This document shows positions 27,880 through 37,030 of a stretch of DNA of 42,272 nucleotides, one piece after another. Position numbers and translations under genes: made by a program. The stretch's first letter is position 1. Each line of letters opens with the position of its first letter. Source of the DNA: Borrelia parkeri. Lineage in GTDB: Bacteria; Spirochaetota; Spirochaetia; Borreliales; Borreliaceae. Under the pieces are notes generated by a model. It was not told where the DNA came from. It did no database searches and worked only from the letters and a program-made list of their open reading frames with translations. Location: NCBI RefSeq assembly GCF_023035815.1, contig NZ_CP073173.1, positions 1 to 42,272 on the forward strand, read 5' to 3'.

Positions 27880-28170
27880 TATGTTTTTCCTTGAAAATTT
27901 TTTTAAAAAAAATATATAGCAATACTTTAAATTAGTCTAGAAAAAAAGACTTTTCAATAAGTAAATAATGGGATTGTTATTTTATATTTTTTAAAAATTT
28001 TATTTCTTTATCTTTTATTCAGAAATAAGTGATAATGAAGAATAAAGTTTTGAATGTCTATTATATACCATTTCAGAATATTGATTTGATAAAGTTCAAA
28101 TATAATTAAAGTTTAATTAGTATAGGTCCTTCATTAAATATTTAAAAAAAGTAAGTAAGTAAATTAAATA
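27880..28170 (-). other. upstream region of the Mlp-like gene
   Basis: An A+T-rich intergenic stretch with no open frame. It must hold the promoter of the gene at 27361-27879 if that gene is expressed, but I cannot single out -35 and -10 boxes in the A/T background. Confidence 0.4.
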
Positions 28171-28231
28171 ATAAAGTCATTTTAGGAAAACATTTCTCTT
28201 CATGAGAAATGTTTTCCTAAAATGACTTTAT
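28171..28231. repeat. head-to-head DHS pair forming a perfect 28-bp hairpin
   Basis: ATAAAGTCATTTTAGGAAAA begins the left arm (28171-28198). The right arm (28204-28231) is its exact reverse complement, over the loop TTCAT. Each arm is the outer half of a DHS, so two DHS copies meet in opposite orientation 3' of V16. This is the expected scar of an inversion between DHS copies, or a stronger terminator. Confidence 0.8.
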
Positions 28232-28253
28232 TTAGATCTTTTAATTAGGTAAT

Positions 28254-29335
28254 TTATTCAGTAGTAGCAGGTTAAGTAGTACTAACTTCAGTTGCTTCAG
28301 TAGTAGTCTCTGAGTACTGTATTCCCTTAACAGCTTCTCTTATCTTATCTTATCTAGATTGATTGATACTGTTTCCTAATTATAAAATCAAGTACTCCTA
28401 ATACCTTATTTACAGCAATTACTGCTGCTGCTTTAACTGCTCCATCTTCATTAGCAGCGGGTTGAGTAAATTTACCAGACTTAGTCATAGCCTTAAGAGC
28501 AACAGCAGCTGCTAAATCTGCATTAGTAGCTGCACTGCCGGCAGCATTATTGCCATTAGTAGCAGTAGCTAATACTCCGGCTTCAGAATTAGCAGCAGGG
28601 ACAGCAGGTGCAGTAGCCTTAGCATTCTTAATCTTGTCAATAATTGCCCATGGATCTGCTTTAGCAATTTCATCTGCTAGTTTAGGTCCAGCATTAGCAC
28701 CAGCTTGAGCGTTATGAATTAGCGCTTTAGGTACATCTCCATTAGCCACCTGATCCACCAGGATTTCCAGGCCTGATTTCTATGCCAGAATTCTCTGCTA
28801 CATCAATAATTTTCTTTACATTGTCAATTACAGCTTTTACACTATTTTCATCAGCACCTGCAGCATTATTATCAGTCGTTGCATCACCAATATTAGTATC
28901 GCCAGCTTCTTTAGCAACCCCAGCAAGTGTAGTTAGAGCAGCAATTAGTTGTTCAAAGACATCATTTGCACTGTTAATTGCACCCTTAACAGCTTCAATT
29001 GTGCTGTTATTGGCATTTTTTGCTTCAGATATTTTATTTGATAGCTCATTTAACTTATTCTTAGTAGTTGTAAGTCCATCACCTATAGTCTTAAAGTGTT
29101 CACCAACTTTACTTCTCTTGTCATCAGATTTAACAGCTGTAAGTCCAAAAGTATCACCAATAGCATTACCAAAAAAGCCAAAAATCTCTTGAAATCCTTG
29201 ACCTATTTTGATAAGTGAATCAAAGAAAGAAATTTTAGATTCAGCAGCCAGTTTCTCAGCTTGAAGTTGTCCACTTCCACAGCTAAGAAATAAAAATAAA
29301 GTCATCAATAATGCACTTAAAGTAATTCTTTTCAT
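28254..29335 (-). pseudogene. vlp: frameshifted vlp V16 (AEKLAAES type)
   Basis: A TLSALL leader (LFLFLSC), [20 protein letters not shown] and [20 protein letters not shown], open to [18 protein letters not shown]. A frameshift at about 28745-28760 moves the reading to [53 protein letters not shown] and [10 protein letters not shown]. There a missing base and an AAGAT duplication break the frame again, and the last codons contain a TAA before the normal tail (28254). The start has the variant ATGAGGCACGTAATAATG. It follows bdr3, as V2 follows bdr1. Confidence 0.85.
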
Positions 29336-29557
29336 TATTACGTGCCTCATTTTTTACTAAGGGGGGCAAGATGCTTAACAAGCTTTGAACAAAATAAAAA
29401 CAGAAAATAAAAAAATAGATACATCTTTACTTAAAAAGGCTTCTGGAAATGTAACAATGCTCAAAGATAAATTAATATTAATAAAATAATTTATTGGTTT
29501 TGGTAAAAAAATAACTAACATGTAATCAAATAAAGCAAAGGTTTAATTAATTTAAAT

Positions 29558-29980
29558 TCATTTATTTAACAATGAATAGACTATGGACATTAATGTTAAA
29601 AATATTCCTATATTTAGGGTAATAATAGTTCCAAACATCCAACCATGTAGTCTTAGTATACTCTTAAGTTTTGATGTAGCTTTATCAAGTTTACCATCAA
29701 GCTCCACCCTATTAATTTCCATATCTTTTCTAACAAGAGAAACCTCATTTCTAACAATGTCAATCTTATTATCAAGGTCTCTAATATCGGCTTGTAAGGT
29801 TACTTTTACCTTTTCAAGCTTAAGGTTAAAAGTAGTCTCTAAATACTCAATATCCTTGTAAGTCAGTTCATTCTTATAATATCTATAAGATAAATCAATA
29901 GCAATATCTTTACTTATACCAGCTTTAGTAAGTTCATTGATGACCATTTGTTGAGTAACTACTGGTTGTGCAAGTCCCAT
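29558..29980 (-). CDS. bdr: Bdr repeat-motif membrane protein (bdr3)
   Basis: A 140-residue Bdr, the shortest of the three. The N-terminus GLAQPVVTQQMVINELTKAG and NELTYKDIEYLETTFNLKLE match bdr1. The repeat coil is cut to about two DNKIDIVRN-type units (about 70-105). The C-terminal membrane segment GWMFGTIITLNIGIFLTLMS is followed by a longer tail, IVYSLLNK. Length variation in the repeat region is typical of the family. It precedes V16 in the third copy of the bdr-vlp module. Confidence 0.9.
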   Translation of the reverse strand: MGLAQPVVTQQMVINELTKAGISKDIAIDLSYRYYKNELTYKDIEYLETTFNLKLEKVKVTLQADIRDLDNKIDIVRNEVSLVRKDMEINRVELDGKLDKATSKLKSILRLHGWMFGTIITLNIGIFLTLMSIVYSLLNK

Positions 29981-30063
29981 AAAACACTCCTTATATAGGT
30001 ATAATATAATATTTAAGTATTATAGGAACCTTCTTTTAGTAAAATGTGATTTAAGAGAGTCCT

Positions 30064-30165
30064 TAAATCTAACATAAATGTTTAGTCTATTTTTTTTAGT
30101 GTATCAAGAAGCTCAAATGTAGTCTTACCATCAATCTGTTGTTAAAGGATTCCATCACTACGCCT
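30064..30165 (-). pseudogene. remnant of the gene upstream of bdr3
   Basis: The plus strand contains AGTCTTACCATCAATCTGTT and AAGCTCAAATGTAG, matching the remnant before bdr2. On the minus strand this corresponds to QQIDGKTTFELLDTLKKID, with stops around it. Confidence 0.45.
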
Positions 30166-30210
30166 TAGACCTGAGTATTATTACATGAATATTATTACAA
30201 GATATAGATA

Positions 30211-30270
30211 AAAGGAAAACAATTCTTATGAAGAGAAGAGTTTTCCTCAAATGACTTTATTTAGTTATGT
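30211..30270 (-). repeat. DHS copy 13
   Basis: Hairpin block 20 bases past the V17 end, same orientation as the left archive. Confidence 0.8.
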
Positions 30271-30291
30271 ATTTGTTATTAATTCTGATTA

Positions 30292-31015
30292 TTAACTTTT
30301 AGTTTCAGAAATTTGCTTATCAATAGTTACAGGAGTATCATTGGGATTAATTTTCATAGCTTCTTTAACCTCTTTAAGGCCTAAGTCAATAATTTTTCTT
30401 TATTGCAATAGTTAATATATCTAATGCCTTAGTTATTGCACTTACTGCTACTCCCTCTACTATTTTCTTTGCATCAGCAGCATTACTTCCATTAGCAAAT
30501 TTACCGCCTTTAGTCATCGCTCTTAATGCTATCCTTCCTGCCATAACTGTATCTTTGGGAGCAGCAACACCGGAAGCAGCAATACCAGCAGAATTCTTAG
30601 CTAACTTAGCAGCATCACCAATAGCCTCACTAGCAGTCTTAGCTCCTTCAATTATTTTACTAAGTGTTTCACTCACTAGTTTTTTTACTGCAGCACCTGC
30701 AGCCTCTGCATTAGGATTATTTTTAGATTTCATGTCAGATACAATTTTCTCAAGGACTGTCTTAGTAGATGAAACAGTATCATGGACTCTCTTAAAGTAT
30801 TTCCCTATATCAGATTTTTTAGTATTAGTATTAAACCCTAAAACCCCTCCAACCATATCAGAAAAGGAAGTGAAAACATCTAAGAACCCTTTACCTAAAT
30901 TAGCAATATAAGTTAAGAATACAGTTTTATGATCCTCAGCTTTAGTACTACCACTCTCACAACCAAGAAGTAAAAATAAAGTCATCAATAACGCACAAAA
31001 AGTAATTCTTTTCAT
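30292..31015 (-). pseudogene. vlp: internally deleted vlp V17 (VGGVLGF type)
   Basis: The TFCALL leader (LLLGC) is followed by [40 protein letters not shown] and LEKIVSDMKSKNNPNAEAAG. In-frame, [10 protein letters not shown] jumps directly to [13 protein letters not shown], losing about 110 codons of the variable middle including GADIL. AGRIALRAMTKGGKFANGSN and ALDILTIAIKKNY-stop follow. One extra A at about 30400 breaks the tail, which otherwise continues KIIDLGLKEVKEAMKINPND to the normal end at 30292. The UHS has ACGTAATAATG. Confidence 0.85.
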
Positions 31016-32221
31016 TATTACGTGCCTCTTTATTACTCTTACAATTCTTTACAGTATCTTTACCGTACTCTTAGAACTTAGTTATCTCTGTAATACGAGA
31101 ATATTAAAGACATTTTGACTTATACCCCCCAGAAATAATAGCCCTACTAATAAAACTATTTAGCATCATAAAATCGCTTAAAATCAAAAATTCTTACAAA
31201 ATATGGTTTAAACTATCAAATAATCCATATAACAAACACCATATTATTGATAATATATTAAAGACAACCATTTTTTATAGCAATGTAGAAGTATCATCAA
31301 GAAATTTATTCTTTAAAAGAAAGCATAGAAAATCAAGAAAGACTAAAAAACAACTAAGAAAAATTAAATGTTTTTACTTGAGGAACTCTAAGAGTTTATC
31401 AATATTTTCAACTGATATGTAAAGCACTAGAAATTGGAATTATCTCTCCATAAGACAATTCACAACTTTTCAAAATATAATTTTTAAAACTTATAGTAAT
31501 AATAGACACAATTTTTCAATAATATCAAGAAATATACCAACATACTCACGCATGTCTTTTAATGAATGTTTCCTAAAATTTTTTGATTAATTTAACGCCA
31601 ACCTCAATTTAATAAAATGAAAAAGATTTTTTAAATCAATCTACCAATACTATTCAGTATATAAAATTAAGGGCAAAATTATTTTAGAAACTTCATTTGA
31701 AACATCATAGTTTATCATATTTTGATATAGTTGTTAACAAAAACTTTGACTTTTCTTTAAATCATTTATTGTAACATGAAATTTGAATACTAATTGTTCA
31801 AATAAATTTGCATGTTCATTTTTTATTAAAAAAATCGATAAACCCATTATCTTCTTTAATATTCTAACTACAATATGAAATTCTTATAAAATCCTTGCGA
31901 CTTGAATTATTCTTACATCACTATCTATACAATCAATAAGCTTAAAAAAAGTTTTGTTTACACTTTATATCCTTGATTCAAGGATTTTTCTTTTTCGTTC
32001 ATACTCAAAGCATGTACCCCTTAAATTTTCAAAATAATTTACAATAATAATCCTTATACATATTAAAACCTTTAAGATGTACAAGTCAATAGTTAAATTT
32101 AAAAGGTAATTATTTTTAGAAACTTATCTAAATAAAATTTAAGAGAGCTCATTTTAACAGAAGACTCTCCTTTTCAAACATTAGTATTAGAGAGTATCTT
32201 TAAGTACCTTTACATGATCTT
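31016..32221. other. gene-free A+T-rich stretch at the edge of the vmp region
   Basis: About 1.2 kb with no open frame of note. Short coding-like pieces are interrupted by stops (for example RVYQYFQLICKALEIGI on the plus strand near 31394) and do not match a family I can name. There are no tRNA, rRNA or CRISPR features. Confidence 0.5.
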
Positions 32222-33151
32222 TTACCATGAAAGATTCTCTAGATACGATTTCGCTTCTTTAATAAGTTTTTCTATATCTTTCTTCCTTCCCTTTGCTTCA
32301 CCTATCCTTGAATAAGATTCTATGTGTTTTAGAGAAATTTCTGCATCACTTCGTGCAATTCCGGATAATTGTGCTGGTACATAAGATAATCTATGCCTCC
32401 AATTTGTTGAATTCTCTAATCTTTTGATAATAGCTTCCTTTAAAGTTTTTTGTGCTCTCTCAAAAAATTTTTCTGCAGACCATATATCTTGTATTGCAAT
32501 ATCAATTTCATTTATAAGTCTCTCAAAATTAGAATATTCTTCCCTTAACCAACTGTACCAACGATTTAAACTCTCTATATCCATTCTATTTTTCCTAAAT
32601 CTATTTCCTAGACTCAATCCTTTGAAACTTCTTTTCTCTTGGAGTTTTGAAAGTGTATTATACAAATCGACTTTTAGTCGTTCATATTCATCTTTAAGCT
32701 CACGTGAATTCTCAATTAATTGCTGGAATCCAGAACCTTTAAGAATACTTTCTATATCTTTAATTGCCTTGTATGCTTCCTGTTCTACTTTTGTACTCGG
32801 TATTAAATCCTCTTCTTTTATCTCTATTTTTTTTCGAAAAGGATAGTATGGATAATTTTGAAACACTGGAATCTCTGCATTAACAGGTGTTAAGGGAACT
32901 ACAGGAACTACTTCCATGTCTGATATCACTCCTACACGCTCTTCAATATTATTGATAATATCTGCTTGTTTTTCTTCACCTTCTTGATTTTCTTTTATCG
33001 AGTTTAAATCTTTTTTATCTTTTTTATTTTTTTCTAAATTTTCTAAACAACTTTCTCTTGATTTGACTAGCAATTCATTCAAGACATTAAGATCACATGA
33101 TAGCAAACACAATAATGTTAACATACATACTGCCAAAACATTCTTTTTCAT
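32222..33151 (-). CDS. surface lipoprotein with helical C-terminal domain
   Basis: 309 residues. The leader MKKNVLAVCMLTLLCLLSC has lipobox Cys19. An acidic/basic linker rich in Glu and Lys (about 30-70) is followed by a Val/Pro segment VVPVVPLTPVNAEIPVF, KIEIKEEDLIPSTKVEQEAY and a long helical domain with IENSRELKDEYERLKVDLYN, WYSWLREEYSNFERLINEID and FFERAQKTLKEAIIKRLENS. The layout (tethered helical bundle on a Pro-rich stalk) is that of Borrelia host-interaction lipoproteins such as the FhbA or P37 groups, but I cannot assign a family. Upstream AGG-like bases precede the ATG. It stands alone, flanked by non-coding DNA. Confidence 0.8.
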   Translation of the reverse strand: MKKNVLAVCMLTLLCLLSCDLNVLNELLVKSRESCLENLEKNKKDKKDLNSIKENQEGEEKQADIINNIEERVGVISDMEVVPVVPLTPVNAEIPVFQNYPYYPFRKKIEIKEEDLIPSTKVEQEAYKAIKDIESILKGSGFQQLIENSRELKDEYERLKVDLYNTLSKLQEKRSFKGLSLGNRFRKNRMDIESLNRWYSWLREEYSNFERLINEIDIAIQDIWSAEKFFERAQKTLKEAIIKRLENSTNWRHRLSYVPAQLSGIARSDAEISLKHIESYSRIGEAKGRKKDIEKLIKEAKSYLENLSW

Positions 33152-33579
33152 ATATCTCTTTCCTAAGTTATAAAATTACTAAAACATTAAACTAAAATAA
33201 TTATTAGCAAAGGTATACCATTTATCTCAAATATCAAAATAAATTTCTAAAAATGCTACAATGATATTAACATCAAAATTGCAGAAAAAATTTTGTAATC
33301 CCTGCCATTTTAAAAGAACATATACACTCAAAAATTAAAAAAAATAAATATCTTAATAATATCTCTGAAAAAAAAGACGTTGGATAACTATCCAGAATAC
33401 GATTGCCTTGCCTACTCTTTTATAATCCTTTAATATCACAACTATTACAATATCATATATTTATCACCCATTTTTTAATAATTAGATTGATTGATTTACT
33501 AATAAAATTTAATCTTTACACACCTAACGGTAAAATAACAAACTTAACAACACATTATGTACTTAAAAAAGAAAAGTTA
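33152..33579. other. intergenic region
   Basis: About 430 bases between two minus-strand lipoprotein genes. There is an A+T-rich promoter region for the downstream gene and no persuasive coding frame. A short plus-strand frame at 33403-33585 has no Shine-Dalgarno and is convergent with, and overlaps, the gene at 33580. Confidence 0.4.
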
Positions 33580-34350
33580 CTATAACTCTCCTTTTTTAAC
33601 TTTTCTAAGCATTTCTTCTAAAACACTTAAAAGACTCCCTACATTACCTTTAATTTTAAAATGAAAATCACTATTATCTTGTCCTTCACAATTAAGAAAT
33701 TTATTCTCAGTATCTATATATTTATTATATGTCTTAGAGAATAAACGATATTTACTATTCTTTAAATCTTTATTGGCAAGACTTAAAGTTAAACTTATAT
33801 TATTTTTTTTATCTTTTATAATACCTATGTAATTAATCAATTCATTATGATCAAAAACAATACATTTACTGCCCAGTAAATTCCCATCTGATATTGATGA
33901 TAATCTATCAAACCCAGAATCAAAAACAAATTTGAAACCTAAAAAACCCAAACCTTTACTCCTTAAGTGCTCATTAAGCCCTTTTACAGTCTTAATACCC
34001 AATTCCCCTAAACAAGCTGAATCTACCAATAAACCAACTTTGCCAAAAGAGAAACTATTAGTTTTGTCTGAACTACTCTCATCAAGACTTCTTCTTGTTG
34101 CAATATGATGGCTGCCCAATACTCGATGGTCAGTCCGTGATGTAGATTCAGACTTAGTATCTACAAATTCAAACTTTAAATCAAGATCTATAGGAAATTC
34201 TTCAACATAATAATACCTATGACTATCAAAAATCACCTCAGCATAATCATTAATAATACCAGATGATGGCTTACTAAACACACCATGACTACAACTAAAT
34301 ACTATAAACAACAAGGTCAAAACAATATTTTTAACAATTTTCACTCTCAT
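33580..34350 (-). CDS. hypothetical lipoprotein
   Basis: 256 residues. The leader MRVKIVKNIVLTLLFIVFSC gives a lipobox Cys20, followed by SHGVFSKPSSG. The mature part has a Ser/Asp/Arg-rich segment (about 70-98) and a probable beta-rich domain with VGLLVDSACLGELGIKTVKG, FLGFKFVFDSGFDRLSSISD and KCIVFDHNELINYIGIIKDK. The composition is far less Lys/Asn-rich than its neighbours. I do not recognise the family. It is probably an outer-surface or periplasmic lipoprotein. The start ATG 34350 is preceded by AGGAGA. Confidence 0.75.
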   Translation of the reverse strand: MRVKIVKNIVLTLLFIVFSCSHGVFSKPSSGIINDYAEVIFDSHRYYYVEEFPIDLDLKFEFVDTKSESTSRTDHRVLGSHHIATRRSLDESSSDKTNSFSFGKVGLLVDSACLGELGIKTVKGLNEHLRSKGLGFLGFKFVFDSGFDRLSSISDGNLLGSKCIVFDHNELINYIGIIKDKKNNISLTLSLANKDLKNSKYRLFSKTYNKYIDTENKFLNCEGQDNSDFHFKIKGNVGSLLSVLEEMLRKVKKGEL

Positions 34351-34635
34351 CTCCTATATAAACTAAAAACCAACCTATACCATGAATACTAGTACACATT
34401 AATAAAAAAACATCCCTCAAATTTGACCATACAGTCTCTCCCCCTCTACCTCTATCGCATTAATATCTGTAATATTCACCAAATTAGCCTTATAGAAAGG
34501 CTAAACTACTCTTTAACATTTACTATATCAATTCATATTAAAATTATTAAGACATTGAAAATCTCAATCTAGAGAAAAAGGCAAATTATGAAAATCTTAA
34601 AAAATAAATGGGCTACTTAAAATTAGGTTATATCT

Positions 34636-34905
34636 TTACTTGTTCTTATTATCATTAAGTCTTTTTTCAAAAAGAAAACTTAAAGCTTTAGATCTTACTT
34701 GAATTTTCTGATTTTTAAGCTGAGTTTCCTTTTCTATATGAACCATCCAATCATCAAGACCTTTATCTGCTCCATACTGCTTTTGGAAATCTCTAAACTC
34801 TCTATCCAACTGTGCAGTAGTGTAATCAACTTGGGCCATAAAATCTTCAATATCCATTTGTTCAGACTTTAAGCTTCTCCTCTTAGGGAACTTAATTACT
34901 TTCAT
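34636..34905 (-). CDS. small hypothetical cytoplasmic protein
   Basis: 89 residues with no signal peptide. The basic front MKVIKFPKRRSLKSEQMDIE is followed by a helical core DFMAQVDYTTAQLDREFRDF and DDWMVHIEKETQLKNQKIQV. AAGGAT lies 6 bases before the ATG. I do not recognise the family. Its position between lipoprotein genes is uninformative. Confidence 0.6.
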   Translation of the reverse strand: MKVIKFPKRRSLKSEQMDIEDFMAQVDYTTAQLDREFRDFQKQYGADKGLDDWMVHIEKETQLKNQKIQVRSKALSFLFEKRLNDNKNK

Positions 34906-35906
34906 ACAACGATCCTTAAACAGGTAAGAATAAAATAAATATTTTCATAATAATAAATTAAAAATACTTATATAGTATATACTATATATTAATCCAAAAA
35001 ACATAATTTCGTAAACTATACTTGTATTGAAACAAAAAATTTTTAGGATACCTACCTTAGTATTTCAAATACCTGTTCAATGAATAATTACTATTATGGT
35101 ATATCTGGATCCACAAATCTCACTACTTGCAGAACAAATCACAATTGAGATAATGTTAATATAAAAGCTCTGATGATTTTAATAATCGTATATTTTTGTA
35201 TAATTTTATGCATAGCATGTTCTTAAACACAACAAAAAAGGATTATTTTCAATTTGTATATATTAAAAAAACTTCTAAGATCCTTATTTAATGCTTAAAA
35301 TACTAATTTCAACTCTATATTTATTCACTGCCAATAAATATTGTAAATATATTCTTATAAGAATAACAATAGCTAAACTTTGTATGTCTATATTCCTTAA
35401 ATAACAAATCAATATAAACATACAAAAACAATTTAATAATTTAAACCAATTATATATGGTGAATATGTTTGTATCCATCGTACATATTAAAAATATCAAA
35501 TGATGTAATTTAAATAGCAATGGCAGCAATGACCCGAGTTAAGTCTAATGTTATAAGGAAATTGATGTTTAAATATTAACATTATTTTAATAATAATGCT
35601 TATCACAAGAACAATTCAACTAATTAAATATTAGTTTTTAAGCCAAAAATTATAGAATGAAATTTTTATATCTATAAAATCCACTCAAAAACCAACACCT
35701 TGAGAACAAATCAAATTTCCTAAAATCATTATTAATGATTCAAATCTTAAAGCCAAAAATAAAATTATATGCACCAATTTAAACATAATAATAAATAAAA
35801 ATTGGTTATTTTAAATTCCAAAAAAATCAAATACCCTACAAAGGTACAGAATTATATCTAAATAACCTAATAATAATTCCCAATTGTACAAAGTTTATAT
35901 ATAAAT
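34906..35906. other. about 1 kb without a supported gene
   Basis: A 20-bp palindrome TATATAGTATATACTATATA lies at 34969-34988, near the promoter region of the gene at 34636-34905. An 81-codon minus-strand frame at 35284-35529 (Leu/Ile/Cys-rich) lacks a Shine-Dalgarno and I do not call it. The rest is A+T-rich and featureless. Confidence 0.5.
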
Positions 35907-36839
35907 TTAATCTTCTCTTATAAGAGAAGATTCTGCAAATTTATAATCAAACGAAGGTGATAAAATCTCAATAGAATTGATATTATCTATACTAGATCTT
36001 ATATCATCATCATTGAAATTAGCATCTATCACAGATAAATATTCATCTAATGAAAGTTCAATTTTTTCCCTTAGATCATTTTTTACTTCTGTATATTCTA
36101 CTTTTATCTCATCATTCATCTTAAATTCAAGTTCTCCGCTATCTAAATTCTCAAAATCTAAAATAAGCTCATTAACAGATTCAAGGTCCCTTATACTGTT
36201 TAAATTTCTACTTATTATATCAAGCATATTTTTGATTTCATCTTCATCTAAGACTAAAATTTTATTTAACTTATCAACCTTACTAGACAAAGCTTTTTCC
36301 AAAAATTCTAATGCTTCTTTCTGTACTTCATTTAGGTTGTTTTCCAATCTTTTTTTACAACTTTCTAATAAATCTTGTTCCAAAATTATTTTTGATACTA
36401 TATCATTGTTATTAAAATCCTCATTTACAATTACTCGTTCACTGATATAGTCTATATCACTTTGTACGGAAGATAATGCACTATCCTGTAACAGATAACC
36501 ATTTAACCTTTCCACTTCCAGAATATCTACTTTCGCAACTTCTTGATCATCTATATGATAGTTTAAAACTCCTTTTTTAAGTGCTCCTTGATCATTATTG
36601 TCTATGTCAGTTTGATTAATATTATTTTTTTCTATTTGTTTTTTACTATCTTTATAATGTTGCCAAATAGATTTGTCTACATGGGACTCATTTTGTTCAA
36701 AATCATTGCTGTTCAAAAGCAGATCCAAACTATCTTCGTAAAACCGGATACCTACATTACCTTTTTTATCCACACTACAACCATTTAAGGTAATAACTAA
36801 ACAAATAACAATACCCGAAAGATTTATCTTAACACTCAT
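35907..36839 (-). CDS. lipoprotein with embedded Mlp-like motif
   Basis: 310 residues. The leader ends VICLVITLNGC (Cys21). The mature protein is acidic and Asn/Asp/Leu-rich. Residues about 168-213 (NLNEVQKEALEFLEKALSSK, then ILVLDEDEIKNMLDIISRNL) follow the Mlp pattern EQK.AL.FL..AL...K..K.L..DE..IK..LD.I...L. Mlp proteins are usually about half this length, so the motif here sits inside a longer protein with its own N- and C-terminal regions (IELSLDEYLSVIDANFND near 265-282). Surface location is predicted; the function is unknown. It is a single gene. Confidence 0.72.
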   Translation of the reverse strand: MSVKINLSGIVICLVITLNGCSVDKKGNVGIRFYEDSLDLLLNSNDFEQNESHVDKSIWQHYKDSKKQIEKNNINQTDIDNNDQGALKKGVLNYHIDDQEVAKVDILEVERLNGYLLQDSALSSVQSDIDYISERVIVNEDFNNNDIVSKIILEQDLLESCKKRLENNLNEVQKEALEFLEKALSSKVDKLNKILVLDEDEIKNMLDIISRNLNSIRDLESVNELILDFENLDSGELEFKMNDEIKVEYTEVKNDLREKIELSLDEYLSVIDANFNDDDIRSSIDNINSIEILSPSFDYKFAESSLIRED

Positions 36840-37030
36840 AAATAATAATTTTTCATTGTACTACAAAATTATAAATTTTAAAACTTTCATTCTCAATAAC
36901 TTAGGGTACCCTCAGTATATAACACTATACACATGTACATCTAAAATGCTATAGAAAACATTCGTGATTGAATTTATGATATCAACAAAAAAAGATAGAA
37001 CTTGAATATATAGATTGCAACTTTTTAACA

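Noticed and set aside
33403..33585. 60-codon plus-strand frame
   Set aside because: No ribosome site, and its end overlaps the opposite-strand lipoprotein gene. Likely chance.
34969..34988. TATATAGTATATACTATATA as an internal, replicated telomere
   Set aside because: It contains TAGTATA then TATACTA, but an unresolved telomere junction would have TATACTA first and about 30 bases between the boxes. The order and spacing are wrong.
35284..35529. 81-codon minus-strand frame, hydrophobic
   Set aside because: No Shine-Dalgarno, Leu/Ile/Cys-rich composition as expected of translated A+T-rich DNA, and no neighbour support.
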